This document shows, in pieces, positions 42,090 to 50,246 of a stretch of 64,000 nucleotides of DNA. Source of the stretch: Streptomyces sp. BV286 (GTDB taxonomy: Bacteria; Actinomycetota; Actinomycetes; Streptomycetales; Streptomycetaceae); NCBI RefSeq assembly GCF_019090165.1, contig NZ_JAHRIB010000152.1, positions 248,001 to 312,000 on the forward strand, given 5' to 3'. The notes below the pieces were generated by a model that made no database searches, was not told where the DNA came from, and saw nothing but the letters and a program-made list of their open reading frames with translations. The stretch's first letter is position 1, and every line of letters begins with the position of its first letter. The position numbers and the translations under genes are program-made.

Positions 42090-43586
42090 TCACGCGTCCG
42101 GCACCCAGTTGCCGTGGAATCCCAGCGGCACCCGCGCCGGGAGATGCACCCGGGCCACCGGCTCAGCCGTGAAGTCCTGGGCGGACAGGATCAGCAGATC
42201 GGCGGCGCCCCGGTCGGGATTGTGCACGTACGCCAGGGTGTAGCCGTCGTCCTCCGCCGCCCTCGGGTCCGTCGGATCGGAGGCCACGAACACCGCCTCG
42301 CCCGCCGCCGAGTGCCGGGGCAGCCGGTGCACCTGCGTCGTACCACGCAGCAGATCGTGCTTGATCAGTTCGTTGCTGAAGGCACGGTCGGGCGGATTCC
42401 CGTCCGGCGTCACGTACGCCAGCATCATCTCCGCGGCGGCCGCCGAGTAGCCGTACCGGTGCCGCCGCGTCAGCAGCGCCTCGTTGACGCGCGGGAACTC
42501 CTGCGGCCGGTCGTCCAGAACCCTGGTCCGCACACAGCCCCGGTCGAGATCGACGGTCCAGCGGTGCAGCCGCGGCGTCCCGGCGCCGTAGGGCCCGCCG
42601 GAGCCGCGCCCCGCGACGAAGAAGGGCGCCGGGTAGGCCGTGAGGTCGACGACCACCGACGATCCCTCGTCGTAGGCGTTGAGGGTGTGCGAGTAGTACG
42701 TCGGCTCGGCCTCGATCCAGCGGATCCTCCCGCCGGCCCGTGGCAGGACGCCGACCCGCGCCGCATGCCGGTCGTTCCACACGTACGGCACCAGGTCGCC
42801 CCGCTCCGCGGCCGCCAGGTCGAAGGTGACCGGCATGTCGAGGATGACGACGTACTTCTCGGTGAGCGCGAAGTCGTGGATCATCGGGCTGTCCGACACC
42901 GGGATCCTCGTGGTCCGCACGACCCGCCCCGCGGCGTTCACCACCAGATGCCGTATGTGGTTCCAGGTCGGGTAGTACGTGATCGCGTGCAGCTCGCCGG
43001 TCTCCGCGTCCAGCTTGGTGTGCGCGGTGAACGAGCCCTCCAGGGTGCCGCGGAAGTCGTACGTGCCCACGGTGTCGAGCTCATAACTGAGTTCGTAGGG
43101 GAGCGGGCCGCTCTCCTGGATGGCGAGGACCCGTCCGCGGTGCCCGATGACATGGGTGTTGCAGGGGAAGTCGTCCGGGGGCACCGGTCCCGGGTAGGGC
43201 TCGCCGAGCTGCTCCGCGACGCGGGCGGAGCGCACCCAGCGGTTGCGGTACCACTCGGCGCGGCCGTCGCGCAGCCGCACGCCGTGCACCATGCCGGCGC
43301 CGTGCATCCAGTGGTGTGCGCGGGGGTCCTCCAGGCCCAGGACGTTGGGCCCGTTCCTGAGGTACCGGCCGTTCAGCTCGCGGGGAATCCTGCCGGTGAC
43401 CGGGAGGTCGAAGGCGGTCAGTTCCTCGGTGACGGGAGCGAACGCCCCTTCCAGGAACGGATGGTGGCGACCCTTGTCGCCGGCGGGAGCGCCTGCCGCG
43501 AATCCTCCGGTCGACCCCACCAGTCCGCCCGCCGCCGCGATGGCGGCCGCCCCGCGCAGTACGTTCCGTCGGCTGTGCTCGGTCAT
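42090..43586 (-). CDS. Carotenoid oxygenase family protein with Tat signal
   Basis: A 498-aa iron-dependent oxygenase of the carotenoid/lignostilbene cleavage family. The N-terminus (HSRRNVLRGAAAIAAAGGLVG) is a twin-arginine signal, so it acts outside the cytoplasm, unusual for carotenoid cleavage and more in keeping with stilbene or other extracellular substrates. Histidines around RAHHWMHGAGMVHGV and the seven-bladed repeats are present. No carotenoid biosynthesis genes are nearby. The LysR gene lies 85 bases upstream on the same strand. Confidence 0.88.
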   Translation of the reverse strand: MTEHSRRNVLRGAAAIAAAGGLVGSTGGFAAGAPAGDKGRHHPFLEGAFAPVTEELTAFDLPVTGRIPRELNGRYLRNGPNVLGLEDPRAHHWMHGAGMVHGVRLRDGRAEWYRNRWVRSARVAEQLGEPYPGPVPPDDFPCNTHVIGHRGRVLAIQESGPLPYELSYELDTVGTYDFRGTLEGSFTAHTKLDAETGELHAITYYPTWNHIRHLVVNAAGRVVRTTRIPVSDSPMIHDFALTEKYVVILDMPVTFDLAAAERGDLVPYVWNDRHAARVGVLPRAGGRIRWIEAEPTYYSHTLNAYDEGSSVVVDLTAYPAPFFVAGRGSGGPYGAGTPRLHRWTVDLDRGCVRTRVLDDRPQEFPRVNEALLTRRHRYGYSAAAAEMMLAYVTPDGNPPDRAFSNELIKHDLLRGTTQVHRLPRHSAAGEAVFVASDPTDPRAAEDDGYTLAYVHNPDRGAADLLILSAQDFTAEPVARVHLPARVPLGFHGNWVPDA

Positions 43587-43671
43587 CTCCGTACCCCTGC
43601 CTCGCAGTTGTCGTGTCGATGTGCACGAGTCTGCTGGCGGACGAGGGGACGGTCAGGAGTGCTGGAACCCC

Positions 43672-44565
43672 TCATGGGGGTGGTGCCAGGCCCCCTGTTT
43701 CGAGCAGTGACATGAGGGCCCGGGCGGCCGGACTGGTCGCTTCCGGCGGCGGGAGCATGGCGACGGTCTCGTACGGCGTCTCGGCGTCCGCCTTGAGCGC
43801 GAGGGCCGGCAGTGCCTGCCGCTTGTGGGCGAAGTGGCGCGGTACGACGGCGATGCCGAGGCCCTCCTCGACGAGGTCGAGGAGGCTGTGCACGTCGTTG
43901 ACCTCCAGCGCGACCGTGCGGTGCACACCCGCGGCCGCGAAGGCCGCGTCGGTGGTGCGGCGCGGGCCCCAGTCGGGGTGGAAGTCCACGAAGGACTCGC
44001 CGCCGAGTTCGTCCGGCGTCACGGGCCCGCCGCCCGCCAGACGGTGCGAGGGATGACAGAGCACGGTCATCGGTTCGCTGGTCAGGGGCAGGCAGCGGAG
44101 GTGTTCCGTGTCGGCGCGGGTCGTCACGGCGAAGGCCAGGTCGAGGCGGCCCGCGGCGACGTCCTCGGCGAGCGCCCCGGAACCCGCCTGCCGCAGCCGG
44201 ATCTCCACGTCGGGATGCTGCCTCCGGAACGCGGCCAGCAGCTGGGCGACGGGCACCCCGGCGATGCACTGCTCGGTGCCGACCGACAGCAGGCCGCGCA
44301 GCACACCCTGCACGGCGGCCACCGCGTCCTCGGCCGCGCGGACCTGGGCCAGGATCCGCTCCGCCTCGGTCAGCAGCGCCCTGCCGGCCTCGGTGAGCGT
44401 GACGCGGCGGGTGGTACGGACGAACAGCGGAGCGCGCAGCTCCCGCTCCAGGGCGCGGATGGAGGCGGACAGGCCGGACTGCGACACCATGAGCCGTTCC
44501 GCTGCCCGGGTGAAGTGCTGGTCCTCGGCGACCGCGACGAAGTGCTGTAGGTGGCGCAGTTCCAT
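43672..44565 (-). CDS. LysR-family transcriptional regulator
   Basis: A 297-aa regulator. The N-terminal helix-turn-helix is clear (ELRHLQHFVAVAEDQHFTRAAERLMVSQSGLSASIRALE), and residues ~90-290 form the usual ligand-binding fold. It is divergent from an aldo/keto reductase gene, the standard arrangement for an activator of that gene, with 113 bases between them. A role in controlling the carotenoid oxygenase downstream is also possible. Confidence 0.93.
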   Translation of the reverse strand: MELRHLQHFVAVAEDQHFTRAAERLMVSQSGLSASIRALERELRAPLFVRTTRRVTLTEAGRALLTEAERILAQVRAAEDAVAAVQGVLRGLLSVGTEQCIAGVPVAQLLAAFRRQHPDVEIRLRQAGSGALAEDVAAGRLDLAFAVTTRADTEHLRCLPLTSEPMTVLCHPSHRLAGGGPVTPDELGGESFVDFHPDWGPRRTTDAAFAAAGVHRTVALEVNDVHSLLDLVEEGLGIAVVPRHFAHKRQALPALALKADAETPYETVAMLPPPEATSPAARALMSLLETGGLAPPP

Positions 44566-44678
44566 GATTGAGAAGCGTATCCGCTGAATCCCATCCGATT
44601 CTCCTGTTGGACCGCTGTCCGCCGGGCAGGCGAGAGTGGACACCGGTCCACTCCGTACCGACCCCTCTGGAGACCGCG

Positions 44679-45680
44679 TTGTACACCGCACACACCGATC
44701 GTTACGCGGACATGCCCTACCGGCGCACCGGACGCAGCGGCCTGAAGCTGCCCGCGTTCTCCCTCGGCCTGTGGCACAACTTCGGCCCCGACCGGCCGGT
44801 GGACACGCAGCGTGCGATCCTGCGCCGCGCGTTCGACCTGGGCGTCACCCACTTCGACCTGGCGAACAACTACGGGCCGCCGCCCGGCGCCGCCGAGTCG
44901 GCGCTCGGTGAGGCGCTGAAGGCGGACTTCGCGCCGTACCGCGACGAGCTGGTCATCTCGTCGAAGGCCGGCTACCTGATGTGGCCGGGCCCGTACGGCG
45001 AGTGGGGCTCCCGCAAGTACCTGCTGTCCTCGCTCGACCAGAGCCTGAACCGCATGGGCCTCGACTACGTCGACATCTTCTACTCGCACCGCCCCGACCC
45101 GCAGACTCCGCTGGAGGAGACGATGGGTGCGCTGCACTCGGCCGTCCAGCAGGGCAAGGCGCTGTACGTCGGTGTGTCGAACTACTCGCCGGAGCAGACC
45201 CGTGAGGCCGCCCGCATCCTCGGCGAGCTGGGCACCCCGCTCCTCATCCACCAGCCGCGCTACTCGATGCTCGACCGGCGCCCCGAGGAGGAGGGACTCC
45301 TGGACACGCTCGACGAGCTGCGGATCGGGTCCATCGCCTACTCGCCGCTGGAGCAGGGCCTGCTCACCGGCCGCTACCTGGACGGGATCCCGGAGGGTTC
45401 GCGGGCCGCGAGCGACAGTCCCTTCCTGAGCGCCGACAAGGTGACCGGGGAACTCGTCGCCCACCTGCGCGCCCTGAACGACATCGCCGCGTCGCGCGGC
45501 CAGTCCCTGGCCCAGATGGCGCTGGCCTGGGTGCTGCGCGGCGAGCGGGTCACCTCCGCGCTGATCGGCGCGAGCAGCCCGCAGCAGCTGGAGGACAGCG
45601 TGGCGGCCATGGGCAACCTGGAGTTCTCGCAGGACGAGCTCACCCGGATCGACGACATCGTGCGGAAGGCTGCCGCCTAG
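44679..45680 (+). CDS. Aldo/keto reductase, YghZ (L-glyceraldehyde 3-phosphate reductase) type
   Basis: A 333-aa NADPH-dependent reductase. The sequence tracks YghZ/Gpr (RYADMPYRRTGRSGLKLPAFSLGLWHNFG, HFDLANNYGPPPGAAE, GYLMWPGPYGEWGSRKYLLSSLDQSL). The catalytic Asp60, Tyr65, Lys in SSKAG and His in YSHR are present. The start is a TTG with CTGGAGA upstream, which aligns the N-terminus with known YghZ proteins. It likely detoxifies methylglyoxal or reduces L-glyceraldehyde 3-phosphate. Confidence 0.9.
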   Translation: MYTAHTDRYADMPYRRTGRSGLKLPAFSLGLWHNFGPDRPVDTQRAILRRAFDLGVTHFDLANNYGPPPGAAESALGEALKADFAPYRDELVISSKAGYLMWPGPYGEWGSRKYLLSSLDQSLNRMGLDYVDIFYSHRPDPQTPLEETMGALHSAVQQGKALYVGVSNYSPEQTREAARILGELGTPLLIHQPRYSMLDRRPEEEGLLDTLDELRIGSIAYSPLEQGLLTGRYLDGIPEGSRAASDSPFLSADKVTGELVAHLRALNDIAASRGQSLAQMALAWVLRGERVTSALIGASSPQQLEDSVAAMGNLEFSQDELTRIDDIVRKAAA

Positions 45681-45711
45681 GGCGGGTCGCGGCCCCTGCC
45701 GGGGCCTTGGA

Positions 45712-45744
45712 TCGGGCCCGCCGGTGTCGCACCGGCGGGCCCGA
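45712..45744. terminator. Bidirectional hairpin
   Basis: TCGGGCCCGCCGGTG pairs with CACCGGCGGGCCCGA around tcg: 15 bp perfect. It lies between the convergent aldo/keto reductase and DUF1905 genes. Confidence 0.85.
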
Positions 45745-45813
45745 CCCGTTTCCCGTCGGCACTGCCGCGCGGGACGCGCACGGCCCGGACCCGTCGTACG
45801 CCGACGCCGCTGG

Positions 45814-46101
45814 TCAGTCCGTGACGCGCTCCTCCAGCCGTACCGTCACGGTGTCCCCGGCCTCCTTCCCGATCGCCTTGCGCACATCGGCCTTCACGGG
45901 GAGTTTGTGGGTGCCGTCGCCGAGCGCCATGAACGAACTCCTGAAGGGATGGCCGTCGATCGTCCCGCGGACCTTGACCAGGCCGCGGGTGCCGAAGAAC
46001 GCGACCGAATCGGGCCAGACGACATACGTCCAGCCGCCGGTTTCGGGGCTCTTCCGCAGTTCGGCCGTGAATTGCTGGTCCAGTGCGGTGTCCGTGCTCA
46101 T
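45814..46101 (-). CDS. DUF1905 domain protein
   Basis: A 95-aa protein of the DUF1905 family, a small beta-barrel fold (QQFTAELRKSPETGGWTYVVWPDSVAFFGTRGLVKVRGTIDG, GDGTHKLPVKADVRKAIG). Elsewhere this domain is often joined to a YdeI/OmpD-associated domain, absent here. ATG 46101 has GGAGG upstream; function unknown. Confidence 0.88.
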   Translation of the reverse strand: MSTDTALDQQFTAELRKSPETGGWTYVVWPDSVAFFGTRGLVKVRGTIDGHPFRSSFMALGDGTHKLPVKADVRKAIGKEAGDTVTVRLEERVTD

Positions 46102-46614
46102 GATGTCCTCCGCTTTCCCGGTGGTCTCTCTCATACAAGACCGCCGGATGCGGCAGAACTCATCGCGATCGCCGGGCCGCTCCGCCGCGGGCACCCGGTC
46201 GGGAAACCCGTGCACGCTCCGTATCCGCCCGTCCTCTCCAGTCGCGCGGCGGCCACGGCCTTCGCCTCGGCCCCGGCCCGGACCCCGTTCCAGGCCTTGA
46301 AACAGCGGCCGCGCGGTTTCGGCCAAGCAGGGCAGTGAATATGCCAGGAGACTGGCCGGAAAGTTGTGGTGACACTGTTTCAGGAGTGGCGATACTTGAA
46401 TGCTAGAACCATTCACCACCCGGAGAGCCGCTCGGAGAACTTCCCGAGAAAACGCCCCGGGAGCGTCCCGGTGAACCGCCCGGAGCGCGCACTGGGAGCC
46501 GCCCGGAGATCCCTCCGGTGAACCGCATGAGAACAGCGCCACAGTGCACTGCAAAGCGAGCCGCAGGAAAGCGAGGCCGGCCCGGCAGCAAGCGGATGCA
46601 ATGGGGGAGTGATC
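46102..46614. other. Longest non-coding stretch (513 bases)
   Basis: No gene is supported. A dyad, GAATG (46398-46402) and CATTC (46410-46414), surrounds the promoter-like TAGAAC. Downstream lie scattered cccggag and ggtgaaccgc repeats. The stretch may hold a long leader or a small RNA, but nothing specific was recognised. Confidence 0.5.
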
Positions 46615-47025
46615 GTGCACGACGAATTCCTGTGCCACGTCACCGCGTACGGAGTCTGCGGCGGAATGTGGGTCGGAATACCGCTCGGCACCTACCGGGC
46701 GCCCACCCTGGCCCTGGCCATGTGGTGGTTACGGGACCGGGCGTCCTGGATCGCCGAACGCCTGGATCCGAACCCCGACGCCCCGTACTTCCCGCCGAAC
46801 TCGATGGCGCCCGTCGCCCTCACGTCTCCGGACGTGCCCGGCATGCTGCGCACCTGGTGCGGCGACATCGCACAACAGGATCTGGCCGCCGAGGAGTTGG
46901 CCGCGGGGCATCTGCTGCGCATCGCCACGTACGACGAGACCACCGAGTACGAGCTGCTCGCGGAGTCGGTCGACGCCCTGAGGATGCGGCGCACCCAGCC
47001 CTTCCTGTCCGTCCCGGCCGCCTGA
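46615..47025 (+). CDS. Hypothetical protein (136 aa)
   Basis: No family is recognised. The protein has Trp- and Pro-rich stretches (MWWLRDRASWIAERLDPNP, APYFPPNSMAPV) and two Cys residues near the N-terminus (CHVTAYGVCGG). No signal peptide or clear membrane helix. GTG 46615 is preferred because GGGGGAG sits 5 bases upstream; GTG 46609 is an alternative. Codon use is normal, so it is probably real. It precedes the FHA-ABC cluster but has its own promoter region. Confidence 0.65.
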   Translation: MHDEFLCHVTAYGVCGGMWVGIPLGTYRAPTLALAMWWLRDRASWIAERLDPNPDAPYFPPNSMAPVALTSPDVPGMLRTWCGDIAQQDLAAEELAAGHLLRIATYDETTEYELLAESVDALRMRRTQPFLSVPAA

Positions 47026-47123
47026 GCCGACGGGGATCCCGCCGCCCGGATCCCGTCGCCCCCGATCTCGTCGTCCACTACGCGCGGCAGGCGCATACTC
47101 GGGCGAATAGTTAGAATTCAGGC

Positions 47124-49460
47124 ATGGCAGAGCGGTCTGCGGCGCCCGAACTCGTCCTCGAAACCGAGACGGGATCCACGGTGATGACCCCGAACCACGC
47201 CTACCGCGTGGGGCGGGATCCGCTCTGCGACATCGTCATCGACGACGCCAGGGTCTCCTGGCACCACGCGGTCCTGCGGCCGGGCGCCGACCACTGGACG
47301 CTGGAGGACGAGAACAGCACGAACGGCACGTACGCCGACGGCCGCCGCGTCCGCGCGTGGGACGTCGGGCCCGGCAGCGTCATCCGCTTCGGCAACCCCG
47401 CCGACGGCCCGTGCGCCGTCCTCGCGGACCGCCCGCCGCCCGCCCCCGAGCGGCCCTCCGCCGTTTCGATGCCCGCGGCGACCGGAACCTTCCGGCAGCC
47501 CACCACCGTGCGGCCGCTGCCCGCCCGCTCCGTGCGTATCGGCCGTGGCGACGACAACGACCTCGTCGTCGACGACCTGAGCGTCTCCCGGCGGCACGCC
47601 GAACTGCGGGCGATGCCGGACGGCACGTACGAGATCGTCGACCTGGGCAGCCACAACGGCACGTTCCTCAACGGTCAGCCCGTCACCCGCGCCCGCATCG
47701 ACGGGGGCGACATCGTCGGCATCGGCCACTCGGCTTTCTGCCTGGTCGGCGACCAGCTCCAGGAGTACGTCGACACCGGTGAGGTCTCGCTCGACGTGCA
47801 GGACCTGTCCGTCGCCGTCGACCGGGGCCGCAAGACGCTCCTCGACCGGGTCTCCTTCCCCGTCGGTGAGAAGTGCCTGCTGGCCGTCGTCGGACCCAGC
47901 GGCGCCGGCAAGTCCACGCTGCTCAACGCCCTCACCGGCCAGCGCCCCGCCGACCGGGGCACGGTCCTGTACGACGGCCGCGACCTGTACCGGGACTACG
48001 CCGAGCTGCGCCAGCGCATCGGCCTCGTCCCGCAGGACGACATCCTCCACTCCCAGCTGACCGTGCGACGCGCCCTCGCCTACGCCGCCGAGCTGCGTTT
48101 CCCGCAGGACACCGCGAAGGCCGAGCGCAAGGCCCGGGTCGACGAGGTCATACACGAGCTGGGCCTCGAACAGCGCGCCCGGCAGCCCATCCACAGCCTC
48201 TCCGGCGGCCAGCGCAAACGGGTCAGCGTGGCACTCGAACTGCTCACCAAGCCGTCCCTGCTCTTCCTCGACGAGCCGACCTCCGGACTCGACCCCGGAA
48301 TGGACCGCTCGGTGATGCACATGCTGCGGGGACTGGCCGACGACGGGCGGACCGTCATCGTCGTCACGCACAGCGTGCTCAGCCTCGACGTCTGCGACCG
48401 GCTGCTCGTCCTCGCGCCCGGCGGCAAGGTCGCCTACTACGGGCCCCCCGACGAGACGCTCGCCTTCTTCGGCTACGAGCAGTGGCCAGAGGCGTTCGAG
48501 GCGTTCGAGCGGGATCACGACCGGGACTGGGCGGGCGACTACCGCGAGTCGCCGCACCACAGGCAGTACATCGTGAGCTCCAGCGCCCAGCCGCGCCTGC
48601 CCGAGGCCGCCCCGGCCCCCGGCACGGTCGTCCGCCCGCCCAAGGCGCAGAGCTGGGGATCGCAGCTGGGCACCCTGGTGCGCCGGTACGCGGCGGCGCT
48701 CAGCGCCGACCGGACGTTCCTCGCCATCATGATCGCCCTGCCCTTCGTCATGGGGGCGATGGCCCGTGCCCTGTCGGGGAGCAAACTGACGCAGGAGACG
48801 GCGATGAACGCGCTGCTCATCCTCTGCGTCGGCGGAGTCCTGACCGGCGCGGCCAACGCCGTGAGGGAACTGGTCAAGGAACGGGTGATCTACCAGCGGG
48901 AGCGGGCCGTCGGCCTGTCCAGATCGGCGTACCTGATGTCCAAGGTCGTCGTCCTCGGCACGATCACCGTGCTCCAGGCCGTGGTGCTGACCCTGGTGGC
49001 ACTGCTCGGCGTCGACCTGAACGCGCCCGGCGGCGAGGGAGTCGTCCTGCCGCCACTCGTGGAGATCACGCTCGCCGTCGCGCTGCTGGCCTTCACCGCG
49101 ATGATGCTCGGCCTCCTCGTCTCCGCGCTGGTGCGCAAGGAGGAGGTCACGATGCCGCTGCTCGTCCTCCTCGCCATCGTCCAGGTGGTGTTCTGCGGTG
49201 CGCTGCTGAAGCTCGACGGCGTCCCCGGCATCGAGCAGCTGTCGTGGCTGGTGCCGTCGCGCTGGGCGCTCGGTGCGATGGCGGGCACCATCGGGCTCGC
49301 TCGGCTGGTCCCCGGCGACCTGACGGCCGACCCGCTGTTCCGGCACTCGGTGGGCGTGTGGCTGCTCAACATGGGCATGCTCGTCGTCCTCTCGGCGGTC
49401 TTCGGCTACCTGGTGGCCCGGCTGCTCAGGCGACACGAGCCCGAAGTCATGCGGAAGTAG
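47124..49460 (+). CDS. Double-FHA ABC exporter (Rv1747-like)
   Basis: A 778-aa half-transporter. FHA domain 1 (~25-90) has VGRDP and STNGTY; FHA domain 2 (~138-205) has IGRGDDND, SRRH and GSHNGT. An ABC ATPase follows (Walker A GPSGAGKST at 257-265, signature LSGGQ at 359-363, Walker B LLFLDEP), then six membrane helices of the ABC-2 type. This is the layout of M. tuberculosis Rv1747, whose FHA domains bind phospho-Thr made by the neighbouring kinase PknF. Thr127/Thr128 lie in the linker between FHA domains. A kinase gene follows two genes on. TAGAAT lies 6 bases before the ATG, suggesting a leaderless mRNA. Confidence 0.93.
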   Translation: MAERSAAPELVLETETGSTVMTPNHAYRVGRDPLCDIVIDDARVSWHHAVLRPGADHWTLEDENSTNGTYADGRRVRAWDVGPGSVIRFGNPADGPCAVLADRPPPAPERPSAVSMPAATGTFRQPTTVRPLPARSVRIGRGDDNDLVVDDLSVSRRHAELRAMPDGTYEIVDLGSHNGTFLNGQPVTRARIDGGDIVGIGHSAFCLVGDQLQEYVDTGEVSLDVQDLSVAVDRGRKTLLDRVSFPVGEKCLLAVVGPSGAGKSTLLNALTGQRPADRGTVLYDGRDLYRDYAELRQRIGLVPQDDILHSQLTVRRALAYAAELRFPQDTAKAERKARVDEVIHELGLEQRARQPIHSLSGGQRKRVSVALELLTKPSLLFLDEPTSGLDPGMDRSVMHMLRGLADDGRTVIVVTHSVLSLDVCDRLLVLAPGGKVAYYGPPDETLAFFGYEQWPEAFEAFERDHDRDWAGDYRESPHHRQYIVSSSAQPRLPEAAPAPGTVVRPPKAQSWGSQLGTLVRRYAAALSADRTFLAIMIALPFVMGAMARALSGSKLTQETAMNALLILCVGGVLTGAANAVRELVKERVIYQRERAVGLSRSAYLMSKVVVLGTITVLQAVVLTLVALLGVDLNAPGGEGVVLPPLVEITLAVALLAFTAMMLGLLVSALVRKEEVTMPLLVLLAIVQVVFCGALLKLDGVPGIEQLSWLVPSRWALGAMAGTIGLARLVPGDLTADPLFRHSVGVWLLNMGMLVVLSAVFGYLVARLLRRHEPEVMRK

Positions 49461-49472
49461 GAAGCAGGCGCG

Positions 49473-50246
49473 ATGACGACGACTCCCGACTTCCGTCCCA
49501 CGCACGTGGTCCCGCAGGACGGCATGCCGTCCTGGGACGCCCCGGACCCGGTCCGGCCCGCCGTGCCCCTCGACGCCCTCCTGCCGGTCCGGCTCGTCGA
49601 GCGCCTCGGTGACTGGGGGCACGTCCTGTGCGCCAACGGATGGTCCGCGTGGGTCGACGGCCGCCTGCTGGTCGCCGTCCCGCAGGAGCCGCCCGCCGCC
49701 GGGCAGCCGCTCGCCCGGACCGCCGACCCACGTCCGCTGCTCGCCCGCGTCGAGGAGACACTGGGCCGCTACCGGCAGACCGTCGAGGAACTGGCCGCCG
49801 GACACCTGGACGGCGAAGCGTTCCACGGCCGGACCCAGGGCATGCGCGTCGGGATCGTTGTCGAGGGCGAGGCCGTCTGGCTGTACGAGGCCGAGCACGA
49901 GCGGTGGGTGTACTGCGACGGCACCCGGATGAGCACGTACGCGACGCAGGAGCCGCCCGCCGCGGCCGGCGCCGCACCGTCCGCCCGGCCTCCCGCCCCG
50001 TCCGCCCCGGCCGGGACCAGGCCGCCCGCCGGACCCGGCCGTCCGCCCACCCGGGCCGTACCGGACGCGGGCCCCGAGCCCACACAGGTCGTACCGGGTC
50101 TCGGGCCCGAGCCGGGCCGAGGGGCGCCGGGTCCGGGCCCGGAACCCACGCAGGTCGTGCGGGGCACCGGACCGGACCGGCCAGGGGGCGGCGAGGACAC
50201 CGGTCACGCCCCCACCCGGCTCGTCACGGGTGACGGTGACCAGTGA
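49473..50246 (+). CDS. Hypothetical protein with repeated P-T-[QRH]-x-V motif
   Basis: A 257-aa protein. Residues ~28-160 form a folded region of unknown type (LVERLGDWGHVLCANGWSAWVDGRLL; GMRVGIVVEGEAVWLYEAEHERW). The last ~95 residues are Pro/Gly/Ala-rich and disordered. A motif P-T-[QRH]-x-V recurs at Thr10 (PTHVV), Thr193 (PTRAV), Thr204 and Thr226 (both PTQVV) and Thr248 (PTRLV). The adjacent kinase carries the same motif, and FHA domains bind phospho-Thr with preferences at +3, so these are candidate kinase and FHA sites. Its stop codon overlaps the kinase start (TGATG). Confidence 0.75.
   Translation: MTTTPDFRPTHVVPQDGMPSWDAPDPVRPAVPLDALLPVRLVERLGDWGHVLCANGWSAWVDGRLLVAVPQEPPAAGQPLARTADPRPLLARVEETLGRYRQTVEELAAGHLDGEAFHGRTQGMRVGIVVEGEAVWLYEAEHERWVYCDGTRMSTYATQEPPAAAGAAPSARPPAPSAPAGTRPPAGPGRPPTRAVPDAGPEPTQVVPGLGPEPGRGAPGPGPEPTQVVRGTGPDRPGGGEDTGHAPTRLVTGDGDQ

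Noticed and set aside
42090..43586. Part of a carotenoid biosynthesis cluster
   Set aside because: No crt synthesis genes occur near it, and the protein is predicted to be exported.
47118..50207. A 1029-codon open frame opposite the FHA-ABC exporter
   Set aside because: It lies exactly antisense to a gene with complete FHA and ABC motifs and shows shadow composition.
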